Shown: positions 26,081-36,673, numbered from the stretch's first letter. The stretch: DNA of 64,000 bases from Mycolicibacterium mengxianglii (GCF_015710575.1 NZ_CP065373.1:4340001-4404000); one strand, 5' to 3'. Program-made: numbers and translations. Notes: generated by a model from the sequence alone, not told the origin.

Positions 26081-26791
26081 TTAGTCTTCTTCGGTGAAGT
26101 TCCGCGTCACCGACGGGTCCACCGGGATGCCCGGGCCCGTCGTGGTCGACACGGTGACCTTCTTCAGGTAGCGGCCCTTCGAGGACGACGGCTTGGCGCG
26201 CAGGATCTCATCCAGTGCGGCACCGTAGTTCTCGGCGAGCTTCTGCTCGTCGAAGGAGGCCTTGCCGATGACGAAGTGCAGGTTGGCCTGCTTGTCGACA
26301 CGGAAGTTGATCTTGCCGCCCTTGATGTCCTGCACAGCCTTGGCCACATCCGCGGTCACGGTGCCGGTCTTGGGGTTCGGCATCAGGCCGCGGGGTCCGA
26401 GCACGCGGGCGATGCGGCCGACCTTGGCCATCTGATCGGGTGTGGCGATCGCGGCGTCGAAGTCCAGGAAGCCGCCCTGGATCTTCTCGATCAGGTCATC
26501 GCTACCGACGATGTCGGCGCCGGCCGCGCTGGCGGCCTCGGCCTTGTCGCCCACGGCGAACACCGCGACGCGGGCGGTCTTACCGGTGCCGTTGGGCAGG
26601 TTGACGGTGCCGCGGACCATCTGGTCAGCCTTGCGGGGATCGACGCCGAGGCGGATGGCGACCTCGACGGTCGCGTCCTGCTTCTTCGACGAGGTCTCCT
26701 TGGCCAGCTTCGCCGCTTCCAGCGGGCTGTAGAGCTTGTCCTTGTCGATCTTCTCCGCGGCTTCGCGGTATGCCTTGCTGGTCTTGCTCAT
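26081..26791 (-). CDS. rplA: 50S ribosomal protein L1
   Basis: 236 residues, normal length. It carries [32 protein letters not shown] at the start and the signature [16 protein letters not shown] in the middle. L1 forms the stalk near the E site and in many bacteria represses its own operon. It lies 83 bp after rplK on the same strand and ends at the bidirectional terminator, so it closes the secE-nusG-rplK-rplA unit. Confidence 0.98.
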   Translation of the reverse strand: MSKTSKAYREAAEKIDKDKLYSPLEAAKLAKETSSKKQDATVEVAIRLGVDPRKADQMVRGTVNLPNGTGKTARVAVFAVGDKAEAASAAGADIVGSDDLIEKIQGGFLDFDAAIATPDQMAKVGRIARVLGPRGLMPNPKTGTVTADVAKAVQDIKGGKINFRVDKQANLHFVIGKASFDEQKLAENYGAALDEILRAKPSSSKGRYLKKVTVSTTTGPGIPVDPSVTRNFTEED

Positions 26792-26874
26792 TTTGTTTCC
26801 AATCTGGTGCGTTGGAGTCGTGGTTTGCGGGCCGATGCCAGCCCTCCCACGCCTTCCGAGGTGGTTATGCCGAA

Positions 26875-27303
26875 CTACTCGACAGTGATGCCCATCGAGC
26901 GGGCAGTACCGGCGATGATCTTGGCCGCCTGATCGATGTCGTTGGCGTTGAGATCTTCCTTCTTGGTCTCTGCGATCTCGCGGACCTGATCCCAGCTGAC
27001 CTTGGCGACCTTGGTCTTGTGCGGCTCGCCGGAACCCTTCTGCACGCCGGCAGCCTTCAGCAGCAGCTTGGCAGCAGGCGGGGTCTTCAGCGCGAAGGTG
27101 AAGCTGCGGTCCTCGTAGACGGTGATCTCCACGGGGATGACGTTGCCGCGCTGGCTTTCTGTCGCGGCGTTGTACGCCTTGCAGAATTCCATGATGTTGA
27201 CACCGTGCTGACCGAGCGCGGGACCAACCGGCGGGGCGGGGTTGGCCTGCCCGGCCTGGATCTGCAGCTTGATCTGCCCGGTGACCTTCTTCTTCGGGGG
27301 CAT
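26875..27303 (-). CDS. rplK: 50S ribosomal protein L11
   Basis: 142 residues, beginning [45 protein letters not shown], the canonical L11 N-terminal domain, and ending with the rRNA-binding domain ([11 protein letters not shown]). It binds the GTPase-associated centre of 23S rRNA. Located 26 bp after nusG and 83 bp before rplA in the expected order. Confidence 0.98.
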   Translation of the reverse strand: MPPKKKVTGQIKLQIQAGQANPAPPVGPALGQHGVNIMEFCKAYNAATESQRGNVIPVEITVYEDRSFTFALKTPPAAKLLLKAAGVQKGSGEPHKTKVAKVSWDQVREIAETKKEDLNANDIDQAAKIIAGTARSMGITVE

Positions 27304-27329
27304 GACTGTTGTTCCTTTTCTTCTTGTCT

Positions 27330-28208
<879 letters not shown>

Positions 28209-28646
28209 CTAGCCGAACACCAGCGAAATCAGCTTGGCCAGACCCAGGTCCACCCCGCTGATCAACGCCACCATGAAGGCGAGGAACGCCAGCACCACCG
28301 AGGTGTAGGTGACCATCTGCTTGCGGTTCGGCCAAATCACCTTCCGCAGCTCGGTGACAACCTGCTTCAGGTAGTTGATGACGAACATCAATGGATTCCG
28401 GGACGGACCGTCCGAGCGATCCTTGGCCGTCTTGGCCTTGGGCGGCTTGCCCCCGGAACCGTTGCTGCCGGCCTCGGACCCAACCTCAGCCGACTCGGCC
28501 TCAGTGGTGCCCGTTGACAACGCCCGCTGCCGCGACCGCTTGCCGGTGGGGCGCTGTGGCGACACCACAGCAGTCCTGCCCGGGTTACCGCCCTGGTCCT
28601 CGGTGCCGTCGGCTACAGCGTCGGCGTTGTCGCGCTCGTCGCTCAC
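28209..28646 (-). CDS. secE: Preprotein translocase subunit SecE
   Basis: 145 residues. A long hydrophilic N-terminal region (1-85), as usual in mycobacteria, is followed by the conserved amphipathic segment [23 protein letters not shown] and one membrane helix ([24 protein letters not shown]). SecE stabilises SecY in the translocon. It follows tRNA-Trp by about 94 bp and precedes nusG by 51 bp. Confidence 0.97.
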   Translation of the reverse strand: MSDERDNADAVADGTEDQGGNPGRTAVVSPQRPTGKRSRQRALSTGTTEAESAEVGSEAGSNGSGGKPPKAKTAKDRSDGPSRNPLMFVINYLKQVVTELRKVIWPNRKQMVTYTSVVLAFLAFMVALISGVDLGLAKLISLVFG

Positions 28647-28739
28647 CGCATGCTCCTTCGTGGTCCCTGTCTGGTGGTTCTGGTTCCCGCCCTGTGATCG
28701 GTCAAGTTCCAGTGTCCACCTTCTTGATATTCAGTTAAG

Positions 28740-28812
<73 letters not shown>

Positions 28813-28950
28813 TCAAAGGTTGGCAGGCCAACCCGTCAAGGTGGGCTCCACACAACTCGCGCGCTCCCCGATCGGTCAAACCGCCGGACAGCGCGCTTGT
28901 TCTGGGAGAAACCCCGAGGTCCGAGTGTACATCGGGGAAAGTGCGAACTA

Positions 28951-29454
28951 CTAATCCATGATCCGCGTCACCTGACCAGTGGCAACGTCGAATTTGATCT
29001 TCGCCGACTCCTCGCCCTGCTGCCCCATCAGCGTGGTGAACGCCTCCAGGACCATCTCGCCGTGCTCGTTGGTCAAGACGTTGCGGGTGACGACGATGTC
29101 AGCGCCGAACCGCTCGTTGACGTCCTGGACCTCGAACTGGGCGAAAAGCTTGTCGCCGACCTTGATCGGCTTGTGATAGATGAACTGCTGGTCAACCTGC
29201 ACGATCTGCATGGTCTCGAACCCGGTGTCGACCGTGCGGAAGAAGTCCTGCTGTACCAGCAGTGCGAGGGTGGACACGAACGTCAGCGGCGCCAGCAGAC
29301 TGTCGTGACCCAGTTCTGCGGCAGCCTGCTCGTCGAAGAAGGCCGGGTCGTCGTTCTTGACGGCCCTGGCGAACTCGCGAACCTTCTCTCGGCCCACCAG
29401 AAAGTAGTCGGGATACTCGTGGACCATCCCCAGGATGTCTGTTTTGATCGCCAT
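28951..29454 (-). CDS. hadC: (3R)-hydroxyacyl-ACP dehydratase subunit HadC
   Basis: 167 residues. The hot-dog half-domain MVHEYPDYFLVGREKVREFARAV, then AFFDEQAAAELGHDSLLAPLTFVSTLA, is paralogous to HadA. HadC is the non-catalytic substrate-stabilising subunit that partners HadB in the FAS-II dehydratase acting on longer meromycolate chains. It starts 4 nt after the hadB stop, so the three had genes are co-translated. Confidence 0.96.
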   Translation of the reverse strand: MAIKTDILGMVHEYPDYFLVGREKVREFARAVKNDDPAFFDEQAAAELGHDSLLAPLTFVSTLALLVQQDFFRTVDTGFETMQIVQVDQQFIYHKPIKVGDKLFAQFEVQDVNERFGADIVVTRNVLTNEHGEMVLEAFTTLMGQQGEESAKIKFDVATGQVTRIMD

Positions 29455-29458
29455 GCGG

Positions 29459-29887
29459 TTAGGCCAGCTTCGCTTTCGCGACAGCGCGACCGAAGATCTT
29501 CTTACCGCCGGTAGTGGCAGAGATCGCGATGGTCACGGACTTGTCCTCGGGATCAACGGCCTTGACCCGACCGGAGAACACCAGCTCCGCGCCCTTGCCG
29601 TCGTTGGGCACCGGCACCACGGCGGTGAACCGCACGTTGTACTCGGTCACCGCGCCCGGATCGCCGACCCACGAGGTGACAAATCCGCCACCCAGGCCCA
29701 TGGTGAGCATTCCGTGGGCGATGGCGACGTCGAGGCCCACGAGCTGGGCGATCTCGTCGTCCCAGTGGATCGGGTTCAAATCGCCCGAGACGCCGGCGTA
29801 GTTCACCAGGTCCTGACGCGTCAGCGGGATTGTTTTCTCCGGCAAGAGATCGCCGACCTGGACCGAACTGAACTCACGCAGTGCCAT
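29459..29887 (-). CDS. hadB: (3R)-hydroxyacyl-ACP dehydratase subunit HadB (catalytic)
   Basis: 142 residues, matching the family length. It carries the hydratase-2 motif YAGVSGDLNPIHWDDEIA with the catalytic Asp/His, then AIAHGMLTMGLGGGFVTSW. It forms HadAB and HadBC heterodimers that dehydrate 3-hydroxyacyl-AcpM in mycolic acid elongation. A longer frame reaches back to 30037, but ATG 29887 (MALREFSSV) matches the known start. It overlaps the end of hadA by 14 nt. Confidence 0.97.
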   Translation of the reverse strand: MALREFSSVQVGDLLPEKTIPLTRQDLVNYAGVSGDLNPIHWDDEIAQLVGLDVAIAHGMLTMGLGGGFVTSWVGDPGAVTEYNVRFTAVVPVPNDGKGAELVFSGRVKAVDPEDKSVTIAISATTGGKKIFGRAVAKAKLA

Positions 29888-30353
29888 CGTTGAAGCCACT
29901 TTCTCCGTTTTCTTCACTTCGCCCCGCAAGAGTGGTGTAGGTCTCCTGCACCACTTCGCCGTCCTGATTGCTGACGATGTTCTTGGTGACGATGAGGTCG
30001 GTGCCGTGCGCCTGCCGAACGGCATGCACGTACACATCGCAGTAGAGCTTGTCGCCCACCTGGATCGGCTGCAGGAACTTCAGCTCCTGGTCGACCTGGA
30101 CGATCTGCTTGTCACTGATCCCGATATTGGCGTTGGCGAAGAAAGCCGTCTGCGCCTTGTATCCGAACACCGAGATGAAGGTCAGCGGCGCCAACAGCCC
30201 CTGGTAGCCGAGCTTCTCAGCGGCGTCGTCGTCGAAGAACGCAGGATCTTCGTTCTTGACTGCCGAGGCGTACTCGCGAATTTTTTCGCGCTCCACCTCG
30301 TAATGGTCGGGATACCGATAATGCATCCCGACGATGTTCTCGGACAGCGGCAC
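29874..30353 (-). CDS. hadA: (3R)-hydroxyacyl-ACP dehydratase subunit HadA
   Basis: 159 residues from GTG 30353, almost the known length. It contains IVGMHYRYPDHYEVEREKIREYA, AFFDDDAAEKLGYQGLLAPLTFISVFGYKAQTAFF and QIVQVDQELKF. HadA is the partner of HadB in the early FAS-II dehydratase and the target of thiacetazone/isoxyl in M. tuberculosis. It lies 69 bp after rpmG. Confidence 0.97.
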   Translation of the reverse strand: MPLSENIVGMHYRYPDHYEVEREKIREYASAVKNEDPAFFDDDAAEKLGYQGLLAPLTFISVFGYKAQTAFFANANIGISDKQIVQVDQELKFLQPIQVGDKLYCDVYVHAVRQAHGTDLIVTKNIVSNQDGEVVQETYTTLAGRSEENGESGFNDGTA

Positions 30354-30422
30354 GGGTTGAACCTACCTAGATCGACTCATGCATGTATGCAGGGGTCGAC
30401 TGCCGGCCGACCCGGTACGGGG

Positions 30423-30590
30423 TCAGCGCGACTCGCGGTGGCCCTGGTGCTTGCCACAGTTCGGGCAGAACTTCTTCAGCTCCAACCGATCGGGGTCGTT
30501 GCGGCGGTTCTTCTTGGTGATGTAGTTGCGGTGCTTGCACACCTCGCAGGCCAAAGTGATCTTCGGCCGAACGTCAGTACTCGAGGCCAC
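30423..30590 (-). CDS. rpmG: 50S ribosomal protein L33
   Basis: 55 residues from GTG 30590: [18 protein letters not shown], then [24 protein letters not shown]. The four cysteines (CEVC, CPNC) mark the zinc-binding form of L33, as for the copy next to hadA in M. tuberculosis (rpmG2). The upstream in-frame codons overlap the end of tRNA-Met and are not used. Confidence 0.95.
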   Translation of the reverse strand: MASSTDVRPKITLACEVCKHRNYITKKNRRNDPDRLELKKFCPNCGKHQGHRESR

Positions 30591-30626
30591 GATTCGTCCT
30601 TTTCCAACACTGTCTTGTCTGTCTTG

Positions 30627-30700
30627 TAGCGGTGGGGAGGCTCGATCTCCCGACCTCACGATTATGAGTCGTGCGCTCTAACCAGCTGAGCTACACCGCC
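30627..30700 (-). tRNA. tRNA-Met, elongator (anticodon CAT)
   Basis: A 74-nt minus-strand gene, GGCGGTGTAGCTCAGCTGG at the 5' end, anticodon CAT in CGACTCATAATCG, acceptor closed with a G:U first pair and discriminator A. CCA is not encoded. The first acceptor pair and the D arm are elongator-like. Confidence 0.95.
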
Positions 30701-30769
30701 CCGACGGATCCAGGAGCCGCTCCGCGCCCAGACAATCTTTCCGTCGCTTCGCTCGCCTGATGTCCACCG

Positions 30770-30842
30770 AGCCCCCTAACGGAATCGAACCGTTGACCTT
30801 TTCCTTACCATGGAAACGCTCTACCGACTGAGCTAAGGGGGC
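30770..30842 (-). tRNA. tRNA-Thr (anticodon GGT)
   Basis: A 73-nt minus-strand gene with acceptor GCCCCCT/AGGGGGC, anticodon GGT in TTTCCATGGTAAGGAAA and T loop TTCGATT. It is upstream of tRNA-Met and rpmG, the conserved mycobacterial order. The accessory region begins on its 5' side. Confidence 0.96.
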
Positions 30843-32959
30843 CTGCACCTTCGCCTCAACACACGTTGCTGCTCGGGCCTTAGAAAGGGTACAGCCTGCT
30901 GCATTTAAGCGCCAAACCGCTGGTAAACTTGGCCTCTCGGCCCCAAAATACGGCCACTGCGCTGGATAGAAGACAGAGGCCAGTGCGGCGCTGGTCGGCG
31001 ACGCCAGCGATCAGTTGGGGGGTTCGTCCACGCGGTAGACCCGATTCCCGCATTCGGCTCCGAGTCCCACAGCAGCCCCCGAGGAACCTGGCGTCGCTGC
31101 TCGTTTGGATGTGCAGTACCGGCGTCTCCCTGGATTGGCACAGCAGGCGGATTCAGCCGAGCAGTCGCTCTGAGTAGCCGACGTCTAAGTTCTGTTGCTC
31201 GTGCGCTGAAGGAGGCGCTGTCCAGGCCCTAAACCGTGAGTTCCGCAACGAGATCGTCCGCGCCACCCACGGCCGCGGTGATGGTTGACGATCTAACACT
31301 TGCTCCTAATTCGGTGTCGGCTCGAGGACACTGCAGCGCGCAGCCGATCGACGAGGCATCAAGGCGACCCATCGTACGGCGAGTCCAGCGACCCAAGAGA
31401 TGCGCGGCGTCGGGTCACGTTGTCGAGCAGGAGGACGGAGTCCTAACGCTGCGCCGCCGCCGGTCTGCCGCGCGCCATCTGCTGGGAAGGCCCTTAGTAG
31501 GTGAACCGCGGCGAACTGGATCCCGTGGACGTGCCGGGTACTCAAGCCTTACGCCAGGCGGCCTGGCCGAGCACCGACGGTCAGATCGTTGAGACCTACG
31601 CGCTACCGCCCCGTTCGACGCCCACTTCGAGGATCCCCAGTTCGGTTACTGCGACCTGATCGGCGGGACCCGCGATGCTGGCTTGCAGGTGGTCTAGCAC
31701 ACCGGTTCGCGGACCCGCGCGGATCACAGCTGGTGGTGCGTGTTCGCTGAGAAACGGCAACAACGGTTAGACCGGGCCCTTCTTCTTGAGCACGACTTCA
31801 CCGTAGGCGCTCAGTCAGTTGCGGCTTAGCGATATGACGGAAACTTCGCACCCCGGGAGGGCCAGGAGTACATGTGTGCGGTCGAGGACGTGTGTTCTCG
31901 GCCGCATTCGTGGGGTCCTCGAGGGATCCTCGGATGCAGTCCCAGCTTGTGCCACGCCGCACTCAATTACTGCAGTGGCGCAACGTGTTCAGTTGACGAT
32001 CGCATGCTTCACTCTGAACGCGATCTCAGTTCAGCTCAACGTCATTCGTGCATGGATTGAGTCGTTATGCAGCAGGCAGATCAATGGGGCGGGCCTCGGG
32101 GGGGCCGCGACAACGGGGCCATGGTCAATCGCTTCAGATGCTGCAGATGTACGCCTTGGACCGCCGCCGATGGGACACACGAACACAACTACGGATTGCG
32201 ATCGTCACCTCGATCGAGCCGTCCTACTCGACATCCCAGTTGTGTACTGTGTATGCACGCAACCTCATAGGCAAAATGGGCGAGGGCGGTAAGACGCTCG
32301 CCGCGAACGCTGCAGCGAGTTTCCGAGTCTGGCGCCTGGAGGACACCCATCCTCCTACCGGACTGGAAGCCCCTGCTCAGCGCTCCGGCACACGTCCACC
32401 CGTCACGTGGTGGCTGCCGAGGTGAACGCATGCGGCCATGGACGACGATCGGGCTTCGCATACCAACATGCCCCCGCGCGCATAGCGGTCCAGCCGAAAG
32501 TCGCGTTGCACTGCGACCCCAGGGCGAACGGGTGCCTCCCGTTCGGAGGAAGGACTCGCCTGCCACGTTAGCTGCTTTCATTAGCCGAAACACTATGGGC
32601 CACACGGGTAGCGAACTTCCGCCCGCCAGAGAGTCATCGGATCTTGCACCCTTCCCGAAGGCCTCAAGATGCAATCAATCCTCGGCGATTCAGCTTGGGA
32701 CTCCAGCGTCGTTACGCCACTATTTGGCCAATGTCGGAAGCCCACAGTCCCAAACCAGTCCACAGGTAACTTGCAGGCCAGTCAGACATGCCCAGCAACT
32801 CCCCAACGTCACAATCGCTTCCCGGCGCTGTCCGACCGACCCTCACGGCCAGGAGGTCGGCTAGGATCGGCTGGGGGGCAGGCCACCGATGAAGTTGCGC
32901 CGCCACCGGCCTTAGGGTCTGGTTCGAACCCTCCGGCAAGCTCTCTGAGGGGACTTACA
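30843..32959. other. About 2.1 kb without an intact gene
   Basis: Apart from the transposase-like remnant at about 31605-31830, no frame here shows a recognisable domain or a plausible start. Composition changes from GC-rich near the tRNA to more balanced DNA near 32 kb. It looks like decayed accessory DNA between tRNA-Thr and the DUF1800 gene. Confidence 0.5.
31605..31830 (+). pseudogene. Possible IS3-type orfB remnant
   Basis: The frame reads APFDAHFEDPQFGYCDLIGGTRDAGLQVV, a stop, HTGSRTRADHSWWCVFAEKRQQ and LLLEHDFTVGAQSVA. The pattern DPQFGY, DAG, WW.VF.KKR and HD.T.. resembles the HTH-to-rve linker of IS3-group OrfB proteins. It contains stops and no catalytic core, so identification is tentative. 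Confidence 0.4.
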
Positions 32960-34276
32960 TTGTCGACGCAATCTGCAGAGTGGATAACGACGTCTCGTGT
33001 GCTTCGCCGCATCGGTTTTGGCACCACTGGGACTGTCATAGACGCAGAGTTATCCGTCGGAGACGTCGCCACGACCGTAGCGTCGATATTGGATACCCCT
33101 TTCGAGAAGGACCCCGGAGCACTTGCCACACCAATCCCGGAATTCGATTGGTTCCCAGCGCCGGAAAATCCTTCGGAAGCTGAGATGAAAAAGCGGACCC
33201 AGAAGCGGCGGCAGCAGACAGCAGAATTGACCGACTGGTGGTTGCGCAGGATGACCGCAGTGGGACAACCGGCGCTCGAAAAGTTAACGTTTGTCTGGCA
33301 CAACCATTTCGCAACGTCGATCGCGGCGGTTAGGACTGCCAAGCTAATGGCTGACCAGAACGCAACTATCCGCACTCGCTGCCTAGGCGACTTTCGCGAA
33401 CTCTCGTACGCGATGCTTACCGACGCAGCGATGCTGCGGTGGCTTAATGGCGACGAGAATACCAAGAAGTCCCCCAACGAGAATCTGTCTCGCGAGTTTA
33501 TGGAACTCTTCGCCTTGGGGCATGGCAATGGCTATTCGGAGATGGATGTCCGCGAAGGTGCTCGCGCGCTTACCGGATGGACCCTAGACGAAAATTTCGC
33601 AATCCGCTTCGAGCCAAATCGGCACGATGCGAAACCCAAGACCATGCTCGGAGTGACTGGCGCGCTTGATGCATCGGCATTTTGCGATATCGTCTTGCAA
33701 CAGCCAAATTCACCGGGCTTTGTAGCAAGTCGTTTATGGCAACGACTGGCCTCAGATGCGGCACCGACGCCCGAAACATTGACCCGTTTAGTTGAAGCAT
33801 ACGGCCCTCGCCGCGATCTGAAGGCTTTAACTCGAGCTATTCTCACCGATCCTGGGTTGCTAGACGAACCCGGAACCCTTATCAATGGTCCAGTGGACTG
33901 GTACGTAGGTTTGCTTCGGACCTTGGACGTATCGCTCGACGATTCAGAGATGAGCGGTTATGCAGCCAGGACACTGCGATCACTTGGACAACTGCCCTTC
34001 TTGCCACCGAATGTCAGCGGCTGGCCCAGGGGCCAAGTCTGGCTTTCGACAGCAACAGCCGGCTTTCGCATCGGCGCCGCGACCAAAGCTGCCGAAAAGG
34101 GCGATATCAGCTCAATCACGGACGTTCCTGCAAACGAACGAATAGACGCCGTCGGCTACTTGTTAGGCATTGGTGCATGGTCAGACCGCACGGTCAAAAC
34201 ACTAACGAAGTACCGCCGCGACCCACCCGCCATAGTGGTGGCTGCAGCTAATACACCTGAGTATTTAACTACTTGA
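32960..34276 (+). CDS. DUF1800 domain protein
   Basis: About 438 residues from TTG 32960, which has AGGGGA 6 nt upstream; the frame runs further back but without coding character. Features: RRIGFG near the start, LEKLTFVWHNHFATS, DFRELSYAMLTDAAMLRWLNGDEN, NENLSREFMELFALGHGNGYSEMDVREGARALTGW and the C-terminal QLPFLPPNVSGWPRGQ, all standard for DUF1800. The biochemical role is unknown. It is followed after 13 nt by the DUF1501 gene, the usual partner. GC is clearly below the neighbours, and codons such as TTA, CTA and ATA are used, suggesting transfer. Confidence 0.9.
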   Translation: MSTQSAEWITTSRVLRRIGFGTTGTVIDAELSVGDVATTVASILDTPFEKDPGALATPIPEFDWFPAPENPSEAEMKKRTQKRRQQTAELTDWWLRRMTAVGQPALEKLTFVWHNHFATSIAAVRTAKLMADQNATIRTRCLGDFRELSYAMLTDAAMLRWLNGDENTKKSPNENLSREFMELFALGHGNGYSEMDVREGARALTGWTLDENFAIRFEPNRHDAKPKTMLGVTGALDASAFCDIVLQQPNSPGFVASRLWQRLASDAAPTPETLTRLVEAYGPRRDLKALTRAILTDPGLLDEPGTLINGPVDWYVGLLRTLDVSLDDSEMSGYAARTLRSLGQLPFLPPNVSGWPRGQVWLSTATAGFRIGAATKAAEKGDISSITDVPANERIDAVGYLLGIGAWSDRTVKTLTKYRRDPPAIVVAAANTPEYLTT

Positions 34277-34289
34277 GAGGGAAAAGTCA

Positions 34290-35501
34290 ATGGCCGCAGT
34301 AGGCCGTCGCGCATTCCTAGCCGGCTGCGCAGGCATCGGGCTAGGAGCAGTGTCCGCGTCCCTGCCAGTGACCCGGGAAGAGGTGCGTCGACTTTCGAAT
34401 GAGATGCCACTAGCGCCCAGCGCGGGTATATTAGTACTGGTTACCCTGTACGGCGGCAACGACGGAATCAATACGCTAATTCCCTACACGAACAATGCTT
34501 ACCAGGACTCTCGGCCAGAGCTGGCTTACTCAGCCGAAGATGTTATCGACCTAGATGGTGAGTACGGGTTCAATCCTGGATTAAAAGGTCTGGGCGAGCT
34601 ATTCGACGACGGATCTCTAGCAGTTGTGCGCGGCGTTGGCTACCCAGAGCAGGATCGGAGCCACTTTCGCTCGATGGACATTTGGCAAACCGCGTCAACC
34701 GACAACGGAGTAAGTACAGGATGGATCGGACGTTGGTTAGATCTGAAAGCCCCCAACCCACTACGCGCAATCAGCGTTGGAAGTGCACTTCCCACTCTCG
34801 CAATTGGCTCCCAGAGAACAGCAGCAACCTTGTCTCCAGACAGTTTGGCAAGCATCACCGATAATTCTGATTTGATGTCCGAGCTCGGCGAACCTGATCC
34901 TGAGGATACCGAGGCAATGGTATCGGTCCGCGATTCTTATAGTTCCGCCGCTAACGTGTCTCGTCAGTTCGACGGTATTATCAATCGGGCTGACAAACCA
35001 CAGACAGCAAACATTTTCAATGTAAATACAATCTCCGGGCAACTAAATATAGTTAGCCGCTGCATTCGCGCTGGCTTGCCAACGCAAGTTTACTGTGTAT
35101 CGCTCGACGGTTTCGACACACACGCCAACGAAAAGACAGCTCAGGAAAAGCTACTTCGAGCATTCGATAGATCGCTGACCAAGTTCTTGAAGGAAATATC
35201 GGGTGCGCCAAGGGGTAAAAATGTTGTCGTTATGGCGTACTCAGAATTCGGTCGTCGAGTGGCGGCTAATGCGTCCGATGGTACTGATCACGGAACTTCC
35301 GGCCCTGTTTTCGTCGCCGGGGCACCGGTGCGAGGCGGGTTCTACGGTGACAACCCAAGTTTGACGGACCTTACGCACGGCGATCTGAAAACCACTACGG
35401 ACTTTAGAGACCTGTACGGTGAACTCTTGGCTACTACGCTTGCCGTGGACCCTGCGTCAATTATCGGCGGGAAGCGAAAACCCATCGGCTTTTTATCCTG
35501 A
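34290..35501 (+). CDS. DUF1501 domain protein with twin-arginine leader
   Basis: 403 residues. The N-terminus GRRAFLAGCAGIGLGAVSA is a twin-arginine-type signal. The mature part has LVTLYGGNDGINTLIPY, YPEQDRSHFRSMDIWQTA, YCVSLDGFDTHANEKTAQEKLL and VVVMAYSEFGRRVAANASDGTDHGTSGPVFVAG, the sulfatase/phosphatase-like metal sites conserved in DUF1501. It is predicted to act outside the cytoplasm with the DUF1800 partner, as a metal-dependent hydrolase-like protein of unknown substrate. GAGGG precedes the ATG. Low GC (about 43 percent over 34981-35040) sets it apart from the rest of the window. Confidence 0.9.
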   Translation: MAAVGRRAFLAGCAGIGLGAVSASLPVTREEVRRLSNEMPLAPSAGILVLVTLYGGNDGINTLIPYTNNAYQDSRPELAYSAEDVIDLDGEYGFNPGLKGLGELFDDGSLAVVRGVGYPEQDRSHFRSMDIWQTASTDNGVSTGWIGRWLDLKAPNPLRAISVGSALPTLAIGSQRTAATLSPDSLASITDNSDLMSELGEPDPEDTEAMVSVRDSYSSAANVSRQFDGIINRADKPQTANIFNVNTISGQLNIVSRCIRAGLPTQVYCVSLDGFDTHANEKTAQEKLLRAFDRSLTKFLKEISGAPRGKNVVVMAYSEFGRRVAANASDGTDHGTSGPVFVAGAPVRGGFYGDNPSLTDLTHGDLKTTTDFRDLYGELLATTLAVDPASIIGGKRKPIGFLS

Positions 35502-35872
35502 CCTCATAAAGCGATGTATTCTCTGGTTGCATCCAGCTCGTGATCTACCTGACAGCCGAGGCCTGCCGCCAAATCGTCCCAGCCCAAACTCGCCCCGGGC
35601 AAGCTTCGGGCACCCCCTTTGAAGCTAACTACGCATTGCGCGCGGTACACCGCTGGTGGCACGCTGGGCGGTGTAGGACTGCCCCAACTCGACACCTCCA
35701 GTCGGAGTCCCAACCCAGCCTGGCGGTACCGCAGTCAGCGAACGGTTCGAATCAATGGGTATAGCCGGGTCGTACGGGCTTCGAGATTTAAGCATCCGCC
35801 CGTGAACCACTACGACGTGCGATTGCAACCTCCGTCAATCGTTGACCGCACGCGCCCTCTTAGAGTGGCCCC
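35502..35872. other. Gene-free right border of the DUF1800/DUF1501 insert
   Basis: 371 bp with no supported frame, RNA or repeat. Base composition returns to the high-GC level towards the next gene. Confidence 0.5.
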
Positions 35873-36595
35873 ATGGCCCCCAGCACAGATGACCGCCTCT
35901 ACTTCCGCCAACTGCTGTCCGGGCGTGACTTCGCCGCCGGTGACATGATCGCCACGCAGATGCGCAACTTCTCCTACCTGATCGGCGACAAAGAGACCAG
36001 GGACTGCGTGGTCGTCGACCCCGCCTACGCCGCCAACGATCTGGTGGATGCCCTCGAGGCCGACGGCATGAAGCTGTCCGGGGTCCTGGTTACCCACCAC
36101 CACCCCGATCATGTCGGCGGCTCGATGATGGGCTTCACCCTCAAAGGACTGGCCGAGCTCCTGGAACGCCAGGCGACCCCGGTGCATGTCAACACCCATG
36201 AGGCGCAGTGGGTTTCGCGCATCACCGATATCCCGCTGTCAGACCTGACCGCACATGAACACGGCGACAAGGTCGCCGTGGGCGATATCGAAATCGAACT
36301 GCTACACACCCCCGGCCACACGCCGGGCAGCCAGTGCTTCTTGCTGGATGGCCGACTGGTCGCCGGCGACACGCTGTTCCTGGAGGGCTGTGGGCGCACG
36401 GACTTCCCCGGCGGCAACGTCGACGATATGTTCCGCAGCCTGCAATACCTGGCGAAACTCGGCGGAGATCCCACCGTTTTCCCCGGTCACTGGTATTCGG
36501 CCGAACCCAGCGCTCCCCTGGATGAGGTGAAGCGCAGTAATTACGTGTACCGCGCCTCCAACCTGGATCAGTGGCGCACGCTCATGGGCGGATGA
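35873..36595 (+). CDS. MBL-fold metallohydrolase, glyoxalase II-like
   Basis: 240 residues. The metal motif THHHPDHVGG (HxHxDH) is followed by HTPGHTPGSQCFLLDGRLVAGDTLFLEGCGRTDFPGG and VFPGHWYS, supplying the remaining His/Asp ligands. It matches the glyoxalase II-type protein encoded near rpmG and hadA in M. tuberculosis (Rv0634c). Likely a thioester hydrolase, or a persulfide dioxygenase-like enzyme; the motif GCGRTDFPGG occurs in both groups, so the substrate is open. Confidence 0.88.
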   Translation: MAPSTDDRLYFRQLLSGRDFAAGDMIATQMRNFSYLIGDKETRDCVVVDPAYAANDLVDALEADGMKLSGVLVTHHHPDHVGGSMMGFTLKGLAELLERQATPVHVNTHEAQWVSRITDIPLSDLTAHEHGDKVAVGDIEIELLHTPGHTPGSQCFLLDGRLVAGDTLFLEGCGRTDFPGGNVDDMFRSLQYLAKLGGDPTVFPGHWYSAEPSAPLDEVKRSNYVYRASNLDQWRTLMGG

Positions 36596-36600
36596 CACCC

Positions 36601-36646
36601 TTGACGTTTCGGAAACGTGTTACGTAACGTCGATCCGAAACGTCAA
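36601..36646. promoter_or_regulatory. Nested palindromes upstream of the crotonase/TetR genes
   Basis: Perfect outer arms TTGACGTTTCGGA (36601-36613) and TCCGAAACGTCAA (36634-36646) enclose an inner palindrome GTTACGTAAC (36619-36628). It lies just after the metallohydrolase stop and 28 bp before the crotonase start. It is the size and place expected for the operator of the TetR gene 37396-38010, which follows the crotonase. A hairpin terminator is the alternative, but the inner palindrome favours protein binding. Confidence 0.6.
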
Positions 36647-36673
36647 CACATTCACCTGGACACAGGAGCAGCC

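Noticed and set aside
31819..32425. Overlapping plus-strand frames of 120-157 codons
   Set aside because: No similarity to known proteins and strong mixing of frames; more likely decayed DNA.
30770..35872. A phage-type island integrated at tRNA-Thr
   Set aside because: The insert lies on the 5' side of the tRNA, no repeat of the tRNA 3' end is visible and there is no integrase gene.
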